Assembly (NCBI RefSeq): GCF_964019385.1
Contig: NC_088643.1
Coordinates: forward strand, 10,290,098-10,354,097
Source: Sycon ciliatum
Lineage: Eukaryota; Porifera; Calcarea; Leucosolenida; Sycettidae
Length of the DNA: 64,000 bases
Reading direction: 5' to 3'
The position numbers and the translations under genes were made by a program. The notes below the pieces were generated by a model that had not been told where the DNA came from, ran no database searches, and was given only the letters and a program-made list of their open reading frames with translations. The stretch's first letter is position 1. Each line of letters opens with the position of its first letter. Of the stretch, positions 29,401-36,088 are shown in pieces.

Positions 29401-32400
29401 AGCGGACAGGACCTTCTTACCGATATTTTCCAGTTGATGGGGGCTTGCTGTTAGCTGGGCATAGATAGCGGTAATGAAAACGCAGAAGAATCCGTCCAGG
29501 GGGGCCACTCTGATAGGCAACCAACTCAGACACAGAGGACTTCCAGAAACATGGCAACATGCTGGCATTTCCCACTTCCGTTCATGTGACCCTGGGGAAG
29601 GGGGCAGTCAGTGTGTTGTAGGGACCATGCTCCGGCAAAAGGGGGAGAGGGTATTGTAAAACTGCTAATGTTAGCGCCAGTGATACTTTAGCAATTTTAG
29701 CAAAAGGAGTGTTTTCGCTGAAGTATTTCGCACCAATCGAAATTTTGCATGTACAGTACACCCACTAGTAATCTCTTCTTTTTTTATCTCTGAAACATGG
29801 ATCGCTAAAAGATTTCATCGCGAATTGGTCCCGCCGATTCAGAAAACCCTAAAATGTGTACTGGCTATAATGAGCCGTTCTAAAGTAAGGCATCTGTCCC
29901 AGAGGACCATGAGAGCCAGCAAGATCACACACTGTTTTTATGCACTTCCAGTTATAAGTAATGGCCCCGGAAAATGGGACACCCGATGGCAAGTTATCGT
30001 GACCATACCGAGCTTTGGCAAAGGGGAGCGACCCAGATCCATCCTGTAATTTTGTAATTTTTATTGTTTAAGTTAAGGATTCCCCCCAATGGCTTCCCGC
30101 CTGTCGAGGGGGAGGGTTCCATAATACTAGAGTCGTATAAAGAGTGATGAGCAGCAATAGCTTAGCCAGTGAACAGAATATTCTTCAGTTTGTACTACCA
30201 TACCCCCTGGAGTATAAGCCGCACCCCTCCCCCCTCTTTTTCGCCACGAAATACAGACACGCTATTTATCAGCATTATTAATTTGATCATCGGGGTATGA
30301 ACTCTCTCCTTTGCCACAGTGTCAAGCTGCTAGAAACGATGGAATCACTTGTCAAAACATGCTTTGTCTTGTGCTATGATTTCTTGCTTGTAGGCGCGAC
30401 TGATGACTATGCGAGTATCCATTCTGCGGGTAAGAAAGGACAAGCCGTGGAGCTTGGACGACTGCTGAACACCAACACTGTTTCATCGGCTGCTACCCGC
30501 ACATTGTCAATATTGCACTACGCTCTGCAGTGACGGATGGGCTCGGCGGCCGAGGCAGTATGTCAGAGTTTAATCTTCATCAGCTGCACTATAAGGTGGC
30601 CTACCTTCAGTTGTCTATACGAGTAGTATTGGTTTCTGTAGTGGTACGCTGGAAGTTGCAAGATACTAACAATAAGACATGGTAGGTTTGGCTTGGACAG
30701 AATGGGAAACAGTCGAGTTGTATTTAGTAATTCATCCATATGGTGACTGGGGTGAAGAACGAGCAGCAATTTCTTCAGAAACAAGTGCAGAAGCTTTTCC
30801 TCCAGCGTCTACTACTGCAGGCGTTCCTGAAATCAAGTTTACAGAAAAAAGATACCAATGAAGACGCTACTAGGGGAAAATATATAATGCATAATCTCCA
30901 TTTCCCCTCTTCATGTAGAGCCTGTTGACTGAGGCGTTGGGGTGGTGAAATCCAGACGCAGTCAAGGATGATCTTGTCGCTCGATCTGTGGTCTTTATCT
31001 CAGCCTCGGTCCAATTTACGATTCCATAACTATATGTCATAACCGGCAGAGCATACGTATTGATGGCCTTGATCACGTTTCTCGCATTCAATCCACTGTT
31101 CAGAAGCAAAGGTAATCTCTTTTGTATTCTGCGGTGAGTTGCGTCTTGAGCTGCGGGTGAGGTATCATGGCTGCTTGCACTACTCCAAGGTACTTGTATG
31201 TTTCATTGAGTCGTAGTGACTCTGCAATGGTCTCATCACCAACCTGGATAGAGCATCCTTCATCTGGTTTTCCTCTCCTGACGTGCAGCATGGCACACTG
31301 GGCCGGGTTGAGATTCACGCTGATGTCATCACCAACGCCACACACGGTAGACACGAGGGTAGTCACATCCTTCGTAGATTCCCGTAGAGTCCATGTACCA
31401 AGAGTGATTGATTGTCAACTCGGCGTCTCTCCAGCTGACTCTGTATCCCAAAGGCAATCGGTTGAGCTCAAAACTGATGGGTTTAGCGCCCTCAAACCAG
31501 TTAATATTTTTATGACTTGGGGCTCCCCGCGTGCAAGTTTGTACGTGAAGTGTGTGGGTTACAGTGAGGGCTGCGTCCCACCCGCCTGTGTGGATTCAAA
31601 GGAAGTGTGAGTTACGAAGTCTGAAGAAATAGTTGAACGGCCTCTGCTGGGATGACGACTACACCATAGCTCAGTGGTTAGAGCATCGCTGGCTACAAGC
31701 GAAGGTCCCTGGTTCGAGTCCTGGTGGTGACAGTCAATTTTTTCTTCAGACTTTTCCCGTTTGTCTCTTTCCCTCACACCAGATAATATTTACTTATCCA
31801 TGATTACATTGGCTCAATATCAGAGTTCAATCTTTTTTTAATCAAAAAAAGTCGAGCGACCTGTTAACTAAAATTTGATAAAAAAAAAAAAAAAAAAAAA
31901 AAAAATTAACTCCCGGTGCCGAAAGGCGTCACACCTCTACATGATGAACAAAGAAGTATAGTAGCCGACTGGTCGAAATTTAAAAACAAAAACAGAGCCA
32001 AAAAAACCCCACTGGACTTACATTGTACACCGTGCCATCCTTGCCCTGATACTGCGGAAACAGTCCGCGATTGTAACGCGCCTCCACTGGGCGACCAACA
32101 CCGCGCACATACGCTGGAGCAAAACACACAACCGAATGGATTACAATTGCTGCGCCTGGTTCCCGGCGCCCTGCACTGCACTACACACCGCGAGTATGGG
32201 CATACGGTGCAGTTGGAAATCGCTAGCATAAGAGCAAAGCGTCGTTTTGGTAATCGTTTTGATATTCCGCTCAGACGTTTGTGTAGAGCGGCTAGCACTG
32301 GGCGTGACACTCAGGACACAGACCGGCAAGGGGCTGCGGGTCCTTCCTGTGGACAGTGTGCATTCTGCAAGTGTGGATGCACGTAATGTGTAGGTGTGGG

Positions 32401-33849
32401 TGGTACAGCTTAAAGGGGAAGTATACCCTAAAATCAAATTTTCACCAGTTGTAGTCTTCGGGGTGCTGAGTCGAATGGTCTTGGTCCGAGGAAGCTGAGA
32501 CGCTCCCTTCCTACTTGAATCCCAATCGAACTCGCGCACTTCCACCGAAACTGGGTGACTGCGCCCTACTAGATGGGGATTTGTATGCAAAATGTCACTA
32601 AAAGCGCCATTTCGTTCTTATAAAAGCACGGATGACCGCGATTGGCCCATATGTTGTAGTCTTTTGGACGCTGAGTCAACTGGTTTTGGTCCGAAAAGGC
32701 TGCGATGCAGCGTTCCTCTTTTATTCCCAATCGAACATGGTTGAACAAGCGGTCACGTGCTCCTGCGTACACCAGTCACCTGGTCACCGTGCCTGCAGGG
32801 TACAACTTACTAGCCTGTTTGACCTTTTTTGGGTGCAGTCCTGTCACTCGAGTTGAACTCGAGTTGAACCTTGGTGTGAAAGTTGTCGCCTGCTGGCGCG
32901 GTGACCAGGTGATTTGGGCACCCAGGAGCACGTGACCACTTGTTCAACCATGTTCGATTGGGAATAAAGGAGGAACGCTGCATCGCAGCCTTTTCGGACC
33001 AAAACCAATCGACTCAGCGTCCAAAAGACTACAACATATGGGCCAATCGCGGTCATCCGTGCTTTTATAAGAACGAAATGGCGCTTTTAGTGACATTTTG
33101 CATACAAATCCCCATCTAGTAGGGCGCAGTCACCCAGTTTCGGTGGAAGTGCGCGAGTTCGATTGGGATTCAAGTAGGAAGGGAGCGTCGCAGCTTCCTC
33201 GGACCAAGACCATTCGACTCAGCACCCAGAAGACTACAACTGGTGAAAATTTGATTTTAGGGTATACTTCCCCTTTAAGTTATGGTGACCAAACTCATTG
33301 AATTCAGAGCCAAGAATGATGGAAGGTCTTGATGAAAGGAGGGGGGGGGGGCAGTGGGCGGCTCAATGATTTCACGGCCAGGCTTGATGGTTGTAGGTTG
33401 GACGGCAGGACAGGCCGGCCGTACTGCGCCAGTGCTCACGGCCGTTAGTGTCCCAGCAGCAGCAGCACCACCAAATGGACAGTATTGTTCAGAACGCTAC
33501 CTCCGACTTGCACTTTTGCCCCACCTGTAGGGTGCGTGTTCGGTTGTGGCTTACCTTCGCTATGCTTGAAACCCACCGTCGCCAACACCTGCGGCAGCGT
33601 TAGCTTCTGGCGTTGTAGGCCGTAAACCTGAGAAAGTCAAAGGGAGGATACAGGAAAAGTTTGAATGAAGAGAAGGTCAGTCGCTCGACCGGCGTTTGAA
33701 GAAGTCCTTTTTGAATGAAGAATTTGAATGCCCCGCAATGCTCACGCCCGTCCTGCAGCAAAGTGGAACGCGGAAAAACCAGGCAGGCTCCCTCCTCCTA
33801 CCTGAAGCCATGCCGGCGAATCCACCAAAGCGCTAACGGCAGCCTCCAT
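167..33849 (-). CDS. VWA3A/VWA3B-like protein with repeated VWA modules (multi-exon, partial: runs off the left edge)
   Basis: I assembled this from minus-strand exons with GT-AG borders. Exons in transcript order: 33849-33802, 33627-33555, 29447-29357, 28443-28282, 27238-27055, 26548-26480, 26124-26024, 23871-23528, 21906-21809, 21195-21014, 20742-20644, 20240-20183, 19829-19749, 19653-19561, 19386-19249, 15807-15680, 13772-13651, 13142-12622, 3753-3631, 285-167 (the first is tentative as the start exon). Phases agree at every junction where both neighbours are found; exons are missing around 33.5-29.5, 15.6-13.8 and 12.6-3.8 kb. The architecture is a repeated block: a WLQ-x-HG-L-x-x-x-x-L short helical segment, then a WxDGxxxxxN-type strand, a 'SRxxFG' motif and a VWA domain. 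That is the layout of vertebrate VWA3A/VWA3B. Module 1 lacks the MIDAS DxSxS, module 2 has DASSS, and module 3 begins at the left edge. Molecular role of the family is poorly known; a protein-interaction scaffold is my inference. Confidence 0.85.
342..641. mobile_element. TIR element (MITE), copy 1 of 2
   Basis: About 300 bp ending in inverted repeats around CCCAAGAGTGTGCAACTCC / GGAGTTGCACACTCTTGGG with TATA at each side. A second copy lies at 59507-59826 with closely similar internal sequence (GGGGTCTCCGACGGCGAAAA, GTGAGTTTCTGTCAGAGAGT). It has no coding capacity and belongs to a non-autonomous DNA transposon of unknown superfamily. Confidence 0.8.
642..3175. mobile_element. 2.5-kb element with long inverted, internally repeated ends
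   Basis: The left end (about 648-735) and right end (about 3088-3168) are inverted copies of each other, built from ACTATATAGGG / TTGGACTCTATATAGGG-type units and TTTTGGACCAATGGACTC. The right end holds two tandem copies of a roughly 115-bp unit (2904-3018, 3019-3130). The interior has a tandem duplication of about 135 bp (1040-1175 and 1210-1345; shared GGATGAAAGCAGAAA and TTCGTTCGACGCCACAAGGA). No transposase is seen. Confidence 0.55.
3631..3753 (-). CDS. VWA3-like gene, module 3 entry exon
   Basis: A 123-nt exon, phase 0 at both ends, encoding [40 protein letters not shown] and E. The opening VHGL...LTILDAL is the third instance of the HG-x-x-x-x-x-LT motif that introduces each VWA module. 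The acceptor (GGCTGCAG) lies just downstream, on the minus strand, of a long (TG)n run. Donor GTGAGG. Confidence 0.8.
3783..3894. repeat. (CA)n microsatellite
   Basis: About 110 bp of interrupted CA repeat with ACACATGG variants. It lies directly upstream (minus strand) of the VWA3-like exon 3753-3631. The apparent open frames are repeat translation and not genes. Confidence 0.95.
4513..4651. mobile_element. TA-flanked mariner-type MITE (139 bp)
   Basis: Terminal inverted repeats of about 37 bp, starting CAGTGCTGGTCAGAGAAATC and ending in its complement, are flanked by TA on both sides. Related termini occur at 27492-27591 and 41562-41713 (all CAGTGCTG...AAATCC). TA duplication and CAGT termini fit Tc1/mariner. 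It is non-coding. Confidence 0.8.
4927..6036. repeat. 19-nt minisatellite, about 58 units
   Basis: Tandem GGTTATGGTCGTGCCGACC. The array is organised in blocks: a homogeneous ACCGGTTATGG block (4927-5265), an ACTGGTCATGG block (about 5340-5640), an ACTGGTTATGG block, a TGACTGACTATGG block (5770-5830), then ACTGATTATGG. Because 19 is not a multiple of 3 and the unit has no stop, the first block is open in all three forward frames and gives a repeating 19-residue peptide. This is not evidence of coding. Confidence 0.97.
6037..6990 (+). mobile_element. Retroelement 3' module fragment (broken), copy 1
   Basis: Three overlapping open stretches carry a C-terminal module usually found downstream of a reverse transcriptase: a CxC...H...C knuckle ([15 protein letters not shown]), the run [14 protein letters not shown], an endonuclease-like [17 protein letters not shown], and the tail [20 protein letters not shown]. 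The copy is broken in about two places. It sits inside the 19-nt minisatellite: a diverged unit reappears at 7027-7050. The reverse transcriptase part is absent. The exact non-LTR lineage is not fixed; an R2/Dong-like element with a restriction-like endonuclease is my best guess. Confidence 0.7.
7130..7775 (+). mobile_element. Retroelement fragment (broken), copy 2, perhaps internally deleted
   Basis: Positions 7505-7720 encode [20 protein letters not shown] followed by a tail matching the end of the copy at 6037-6990, so both derive from one family. Upstream, 7150-7260 reads as a cysteine-rich segment (PCHQCQ...CQRCACK...CADC) that could be an N-terminal zinc-binding part of the same family, which would make this an internally deleted copy. 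A 16-nt C run lies at 7468-7483. Confidence 0.55.
7784..11449. other. Intronic stretch, no gene recognised
   Basis: Part of the intron(s) of the VWA3-like gene. I see an inverted repeat around CACTCCACCACTCC (8091-8118 and 8287-8312), which may bound a small TIR element. No exon with the expected phase was recognised, although at least one VWA3-like exon is missing somewhere between 12.6 and 3.8 kb. Open stretches at 10694-11266 and 8780-9103 have no recognisable domain. Confidence 0.5.
11452..11740. repeat. Tandem duplication, about 130-bp unit
   Basis: Two diverged copies share AGCCCACACACAGCATTGGT, ATCTGCCCAGTG and CACCTGTTCAGCAATGCT. The first runs about 11452-11580 and the second about 11590-11735. 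It is intronic and non-coding. Confidence 0.8.
11912..12012. repeat. 33-nt repeat, three perfect copies
   Basis: Three identical tandem copies of a 33-nt unit (AACCGCTACATCCGGGCTGC followed by GCAACAAGTAGAC). The length is a multiple of three, so an 11-residue peptide [11 protein letters not shown] is repeated in one forward frame. Nothing else supports coding. Confidence 0.95.
12622..13142 (-). CDS. VWA3-like gene, Ser/Ala/Gln-rich exon with internal duplication
   Basis: A 521-nt exon with acceptor ...CCGTCCAG and donor GTAAGT. It encodes a low-complexity, basic then Ser/Ala/Gln-rich disordered stretch. Near its 3' end a 17-residue unit ([17 protein letters not shown]) occurs twice in a row, from a near-perfect 51-nt tandem duplication at 12631-12681 and 12682-12732. 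The frame is set by phase 2 from exon 13772-13651. The next exon must begin in phase 1 and was not found. Confidence 0.7.
13651..13772 (-). CDS. VWA3-like gene, amphipathic helix exon
   Basis: A 122-nt exon encoding [20 protein letters not shown] followed by [20 protein letters not shown], a strongly helical and probably coiled-coil segment. The SEDI...L..E..KA pattern is what follows VWA domains in VWA3 proteins. Acceptor is ...GGATACAG; donor GTGGGG is weak. It joins the next exon (13142) in phase 2. Confidence 0.7.
13984..13998. repeat. Poly(G) tract, 15 nt
   Basis: Uninterrupted run of 15 G. It is one of ten G or C runs of 11 nt or more in the window. Confidence 0.95.
14270..14422. repeat. 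(CA)n/(CACG)n microsatellite
   Basis: About 150 bp of CA and CACGCA repeat ending in a pure CA run. Long histidine/threonine and cysteine/valine frames across it are artefacts of the repeat. Confidence 0.95.
14504..15190 (-). mobile_element. Non-autonomous hAT element with BED-finger remnant (687 bp)
   Basis: It starts TAGTGTTGAAACGA and ends with the matching inverse, flanked by a perfect 8-bp duplication CAAAAAAG (14496-14503, 15191-15198). On the minus strand 14650-14949 reads a BED-type zinc finger: [20 protein letters not shown] followed by HL. That is the usual N-terminus of hAT transposases, and no catalytic domain remains. It also contains a 42-bp palindrome centred at 15043/15044. 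Confidence 0.9.
15320..15475. repeat. Dispersed repeat, also at 15905-15985 and 49768-49970
   Basis: Shares TGATTGTTTAGTAACTGGTG, GCGTAACTTGTA and CCTATAAATTTATCCTTGGC with the other two copies. The copy at 49768-49970 has related inverted ends (GGATAAATTTATAG...GGACCAA / TTCCTTGCTCC), suggesting a TIR element. Superfamily not determined. Confidence 0.6.
15680..15807 (-). CDS. VWA3-like gene, last exon of VWA module 2
   Basis: A 128-nt exon with acceptor ...CTGTGCAG and donor GTACGT. It encodes [20 protein letters not shown], then [20 protein letters not shown] and GGR. It follows the LTDGRPDQ exon in phase 0 and closes the VWA fold; the equivalent in module 1 is [11 protein letters not shown]...LSGG. 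It ends in phase 2. The next exon found (13772) needs phase 0, so at least one exon between them was not recognised. Confidence 0.85.
16017..16155. mobile_element. Short TIR element (139 bp)
   Basis: Bounded by GTTGTTTGGTTGAC and its exact inverse GTCAACCAAACAAC. Further inward pairing occurs between GGCGGAGGACACACTGTG and CACAGTGCGTCCTCCG. No coding capacity. Confidence 0.75.
16194..16999. mobile_element. TTAA-flanked piggyBac-like MITE (806 bp)
   Basis: TTAA (16190-16193) precedes CCCTTTACCA, and the inverse TGGTAAAGGG is followed by TTAA (17000-17003). TTAA duplication plus a CCC terminus is typical of piggyBac. It has no transposase and is 806 bp long. A possible lone end of a related element is at about 24050 (ATGGGTTAA). 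Confidence 0.75.
17004..19160. other. Intronic stretch, nothing recognised
   Basis: Between exons 19386-19249 and 15807-15680 of the VWA3-like gene. Scattered open frames have no domain. A 17-nt C run begins at 19166. Confidence 0.5.
19249..21906 (-). CDS. VWA3-like gene, VWA module 2 exons (intact MIDAS start)
   Basis: Seven exons (21906-21809, 21195-21014, 20742-20644, 20240-20183, 19829-19749, 19653-19561, 19386-19249) join in phase. They read ...[22 protein letters not shown]..., then [56 protein letters not shown], then [20 protein letters not shown] and [33 protein letters not shown] is the MIDAS motif of VWA domains, and T in GGSTNT and D in LTDGRPD are the other expected metal-site positions. 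The run WxDGxxxHxxV...RIEWL..GSRxxFG is the diagnostic VWA3 lead-in. The start of the 19386 exon is the least certain splice site because its acceptor tract is short of pyrimidines. Confidence 0.9.
20892..21030. repeat. 24-nt minisatellite overlapping an exon/donor boundary
   Basis: Five to six diverged tandem units of CACCTAAAATTGGAAAAGTG plus CCCG. The last unit coincides with the 3' end of VWA3-like exon 21195-21014 and its GT donor: on the minus strand the exon ends TGCGGGCACTTTGCCCATTT-CAG|GT and the intronic units read TGCGGGCACTTTTCCAATTT-TAG|GT. The array appears to have expanded from the exon edge. Confidence 0.85.
22545..22735. repeat. About 65-bp repeat, three copies
   Basis: Three tandem units sharing AGGTCGGCCTGCTCTGCGCA and GGAGCTGTGACC with diverging GA-rich spacers. 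The third unit is more diverged. Intronic. Confidence 0.85.
23270..23435. mobile_element. TA-flanked MITE (166 bp)
   Basis: Begins CAGTACTGTTGGTCGCCGAA and ends with a close inverse (TTCTTCGGCGCCCGGCAGTA-CTG), with TA at both sides. Mariner-type. Confidence 0.65.
23528..23871 (-). CDS. VWA3-like gene, linker exon with poly-Thr run
   Basis: A 344-nt exon with acceptor ...CTCTTGCAG and donor GTAAGA. It encodes a proline/serine/threonine-rich linker between VWA modules 1 and 2, including eight consecutive threonines written by an ACC/ACA trinucleotide run. A helical segment follows (...[19 protein letters not shown]). The frame is fixed by phase 2 from the previous exon and phase 1 into the next one. 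The triplet run is probably length-variable. Confidence 0.75.
24065..26023. other. Intronic stretch, nothing recognised
   Basis: Lies between VWA3-like exons 26124-26024 and 23871-23528, which join directly in phase, so no exon is required here. No repeat family or domain was recognised. Confidence 0.5.
26024..29447 (-). CDS. VWA3-like gene, VWA module 1 exons (MIDAS-deficient)
   Basis: Five exons (29447-29357, 28443-28282, 27238-27055, 26548-26480, 26124-26024) splice in phase. They encode a helical lead-in (...[16 protein letters not shown]), then the first VWA beta-strand and a complete VWA fold, ending ...[20 protein letters not shown] and LSGG. Where module 2 has [10 protein letters not shown], module 1 reads [10 protein letters not shown], so the metal-binding DxSxS is absent. 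A segment [14 protein letters not shown] corresponds to the [11 protein letters not shown] strand of module 2. Loss of the metal site in one of several VWA repeats is common in this family. A TA-flanked TIR element (27278-27456) and a 100-bp one (27492-27591) sit in the intron between the second and third of these exons. Confidence 0.85.
27278..27456. mobile_element. TA-flanked MITE of the CCGTATTTCCCCGATTATAA family, copy 1
   Basis: Inverted ends TGTATTTCCCCGATTGTAAC / TTATAATTGGGGAAATACGG. The interior shares AAACTTCAAGGG, AAGAAGGGGGTGCGACTTAC and GACGATTTGGTTCGGACGTG with 53615-53796 in the opposite orientation. Non-coding. Confidence 0.8.
27492..27591. mobile_element. TA-flanked mariner-type MITE (100 bp)
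   Basis: Nearly complete hairpin: CAGTGCTGACAACTGAAATC ... GATTTCAGTTGCCAGCACTG, with TA on both sides. Same terminal signature as 4513-4651. Confidence 0.85.
28868..29139. mobile_element. Deletion derivative (MITE) of the 45485-49024 hAT element
   Basis: This 272-bp element is flanked by GACTG on both sides (28863-28867, 29140-29144). Its first 119 bp match 45485-45603 and its last 153 bp match 48852-49024. The two arms meet at CTG (28984-28986), which is present at both breakpoints of the long element, as expected from microhomology-mediated internal deletion. It contains several ACCGGTTG subterminal repeats. It lies in an intron of the VWA3-like gene. Confidence 0.95.
29448..30869. other. 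Intronic stretch, no gene recognised
   Basis: Part of the intron preceding exon 29447-29357 of the VWA3-like gene. One or more exons must be missing between 33.55 and 29.45 kb because the exon at 33555 leaves in phase 1 and the next found needs 2 nt. No candidate was convincing. Confidence 0.4.
30870..31510 (-). mobile_element. LINE reverse transcriptase C-terminal fragment (broken)
   Basis: Minus-strand reading gives the thumb and downstream part of a non-LTR reverse transcriptase: [27 protein letters not shown] and, in a second frame, [31 protein letters not shown] and [19 protein letters not shown]. These match the [19 protein letters not shown] and HHPKASVDRLYLPR motifs of R2/Dong-like LINEs. 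It is truncated at both ends and broken, with no 5' part or tail seen. Confidence 0.8.
31660..31731 (+). repeat. tRNA-derived SINE-like unit
   Basis: A tRNA-shaped unit with an A box (TAGCTCAGTGG) and a B box (GGTTCGAGTCC), a D arm GCTC/GAGC and an anticodon stem TCGCT/AGCGA. The anticodon loop lacks the invariant T33, the outer acceptor pairs fail and the T stem has a mismatch, so it is not a working tRNA. A relative is at 58409-58481 with the same TGGTGGTG end and a following T-rich stretch, which points to a SINE family. Confidence 0.7.
31879..31905. repeat. Poly(A) tract
   Basis: A run of about 26 A, not attached to the LINE remnant, which is on the other strand. It could be the tail of an old plus-strand retroposon including the SINE-like unit upstream. 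Confidence 0.9.
32410..33278. mobile_element. TTAA-flanked foldback element (Kolobok-like), 861 bp core
   Basis: TTAA then AGGGGAAGTATACCCTAAAA at the left, and the exact inverse then TTAA at the right (33275-33278). The arms of about 385 bp (32414-32800 and 32893-33274) are near-perfect inverted copies. Each arm itself contains two diverged tandem copies of a roughly 190-bp block (GTAGTCTT...GCTGAGTC...TTGGTCCGA...CCCAATCGAAC), giving a four-copy nested palindrome. Non-coding. Confidence 0.85.
33341..33351. repeat. Poly(G) tract, 11 nt
   Basis: Uninterrupted G run just outside the foldback element. Confidence 0.9.
33555..33849 (-). CDS. VWA3-like gene, N-terminal exons (module 1 entry)
   Basis: Exon 33627-33555 encodes [20 protein letters not shown], the same motif as [11 protein letters not shown] in module 2 and [11 protein letters not shown] in module 3. 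The preceding exon ends at 33802 in ...DSPAWLQ followed by a GTAGGA donor; it joins in phase 0 and matches the ...SSKEWLQ preceding module 2. An ATG at 33849 would give [16 protein letters not shown]. It is a plausible start but has no strong Kozak context, and an acceptor near 33890 is possible, so the true N-terminus is uncertain. Another open exon-like piece lies at about 34080 (MRLALPLHESRFQE before a GTGAGC donor), but its phase does not match. Confidence 0.6.
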
Positions 33850-35711
33850 GGAATGAACAGGAGAGCGCCGCCTCGGACAGAAGTAGCTGGATATGGTTGG
33901 TTTCTCTCACTCGCGTCTTGTGTTCGTCCTGTCGGCAGTGCATGTACTCGGCGGTTGTTGCCACTCTTGCCATGACAGAAAGACAACTCCACGACGACTT
34001 GCTGTCAGCTAGCAATGGGTTCCCAGCACTGGCAGCAGGCGCTTCGCTCACCTCTTGAAATCGAGACTCGTGGAGTGGCAAGGCCAGTCGCATTTTTATA
34101 CCCCACGCTGTTTGGGATGATAACATGAGCGAAATAATCGACGTGCACGTGTGCATGTAGCGAGGTGTGCATGTGGTAGGGAGCTGACGCAGTGTCGGGA
34201 CTCTGGCCATGTTATGTGGCGTAGACCCTGGCTTGGTGGGAAGTAGTTGAGTTGGTGGACTAGAACCACGGCACGAACACAACGACCCACGTAGATCTAT
34301 GCCGTATCAGTTGGGCTGGGTCCATCACCATGATCACGCGTGCACGACGTTTCTGTTTCTTTTCACTGACATGGCAACAAAAACTAACCAACGACGTGTT
34401 ACTTCGCTACATAATAATACAGCAGATCACCGGAGAGATCTTTCTTTGCTTTGAAAGGCGTCTACAAATTAAAGGGGAAGTGCATCGATTTTTCAAGTAG
34501 GGCTCAGATGAAAGACAATTGGATATCGGTTCCGATGGTATATCTCTCGCTTGCGTACGGCAAGGGAAACTTGCCATATCGCCGATTTCCCGATCCCGTT
34601 TCCATGGCGACTACAGGTGATGACGCACATTCTGCTTAGCTCCGTGAGAGAGAAGGTCGATCACTGCAGAATTGTGTCATTTTCAGTTGTCTTCTTGTAT
34701 TCACGAAGTGAAAGAAGTACTGTGTTCAATGCTGTTAGTGCCGTGAACTGTTTATCAGTAGTCCTCTCCGTTGTGTACTGGGACGTGACACCGACAGGGG
34801 AAAGCTGGAGTGCGGAGACGTTAGCTGGCAAGCGAAAATCGTGACGAACCAAGTGCTGAAATCTTGGTTGGGACAAATCAAACGTTCAGCATTTACCTCA
34901 ACCAAGGACCATGCCGTTTGCTCTTTCCACTTCCTGAAGATGGATGCGCTGCCTGCTGGAGACTCTCCTATCTCTCGTAACATCTTCTGAAGCCAGGTGA
35001 GACGACGAGTAGCGGAGATTAGCGAACGAAATAATGTCGTATGTTTTGAAATTTTTGCTGAACATATCTCAGGAGAGATGGCATGTATGAACTTAGTCCA
35101 TGTGAACTCAATCAGCCCATGAACAAATGCTTTCCTTGCAGACGTGCATGAGTCTATCCAATCTACACGTAGAGATCATTCCATGCCCTCAGTGAATGGC
35201 CCATTTATATATTATTTGTCCATACGCTTCATCTGCATGTTGTCTCTATGGAAAAGGGTATTGTTCATTTCATATGAAGAAGTTCGGGCAATAGATGCTT
35301 TCCTCTGGTACAATCCTGTTGACCTGATGTTCTTTCTAGCTTCATGGGTAGCTTAGGTGAGGTACCATCACCATCATGTTTACATGAGGATCAAACACTG
35401 CACCGTTCTTTGTTGTGACATGACGTAAGTTATTGTAAGTGCTTGCAGACTCCATACGTTCCAGCAACACCTAGCATGGTTTCCCGTGAACGTTGTGGGT
35501 GAACAAATTCCTGTCCAACATATTTATACAGACATGCCAGCACACACCATGCACCATACACCATACACACACTTGCCCTGCCCTGTCGAGTCACTGCCAC
35601 GTGGGCCCGGAGGGGCAGTGGAGAGAGAATGGGAGAACGCCGCCCCATGGCACCCGGGACACAAAAACAAGAGTTTGTCTATGTAGGGAGCAACACACAT
35701 ACATACATACA

Positions 35712-35768
<57 letters not shown>
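35712..35768. repeat. (CA)n microsatellite
   Basis: Pure CA repeat of about 28 units in the loop of the foldback element. Confidence 0.95.
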
Positions 35769-35769
<1 letters not shown>

Positions 35770-35774
<5 letters not shown>

Positions 35775-36020
35775 GAGTTCGGGTCATCTGCCACGAGACT
35801 GACGTACGGCCGCGGAGAGCTTCAGCAGCGGTGTCTATTCCTGCCCTGGACAGAACGGAAGCAGCGGTCGCAGGACACACAGTATTCACCACAACACGGC
35901 TCCACTGTCGTTGGGGGCTGAGCCACACACTTGTGACAGGCAAGAACGCCATAGCTAAGAAAGCAACGGCCACAGCGATCACACTGGCATGCTCCACGCT
36001 GCTCCTGCACACACTCTCTC
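35770..36020 (-). mobile_element. Zinc-finger fragment inside the foldback loop, possibly retroelement-derived
   Basis: Minus-strand reading gives two Cys/His fingers, CDRCGRCFLSYGVLACHKC and CVSCDRCFRSVQGRNRHRC. This CxxCxRxFxSxxGxxxHxC pair is common at the N-terminus of invertebrate LINE proteins. It is short and bounded by CA repeats on both sides. A host C2H2 remnant is possible. Confidence 0.4.
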
Positions 36021-36025
36021 TCTCG

Positions 36026-36027
<2 letters not shown>

Positions 36028-36083
<56 letters not shown>
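36028..36083. repeat. (CA)n microsatellite
   Basis: Pure CA repeat of about 27 units in the loop of the foldback element. Confidence 0.95.

Positions 36084-36088
<5 letters not shown>

Noticed and set aside
31660-31731. Functional tRNA gene
   Set aside because: Anticodon loop lacks T33, acceptor stem ends do not pair and the T stem has a mismatch. The same reasoning applies to 58409-58481.
34090-34110. TATAAAA followed by ATG as a promoter and start for the VWA3-like gene
   Set aside because: On the minus strand GTATAAAAATG places the TATA motif directly on the ATG, which is too close to work, and the resulting exon is out of phase with the next.
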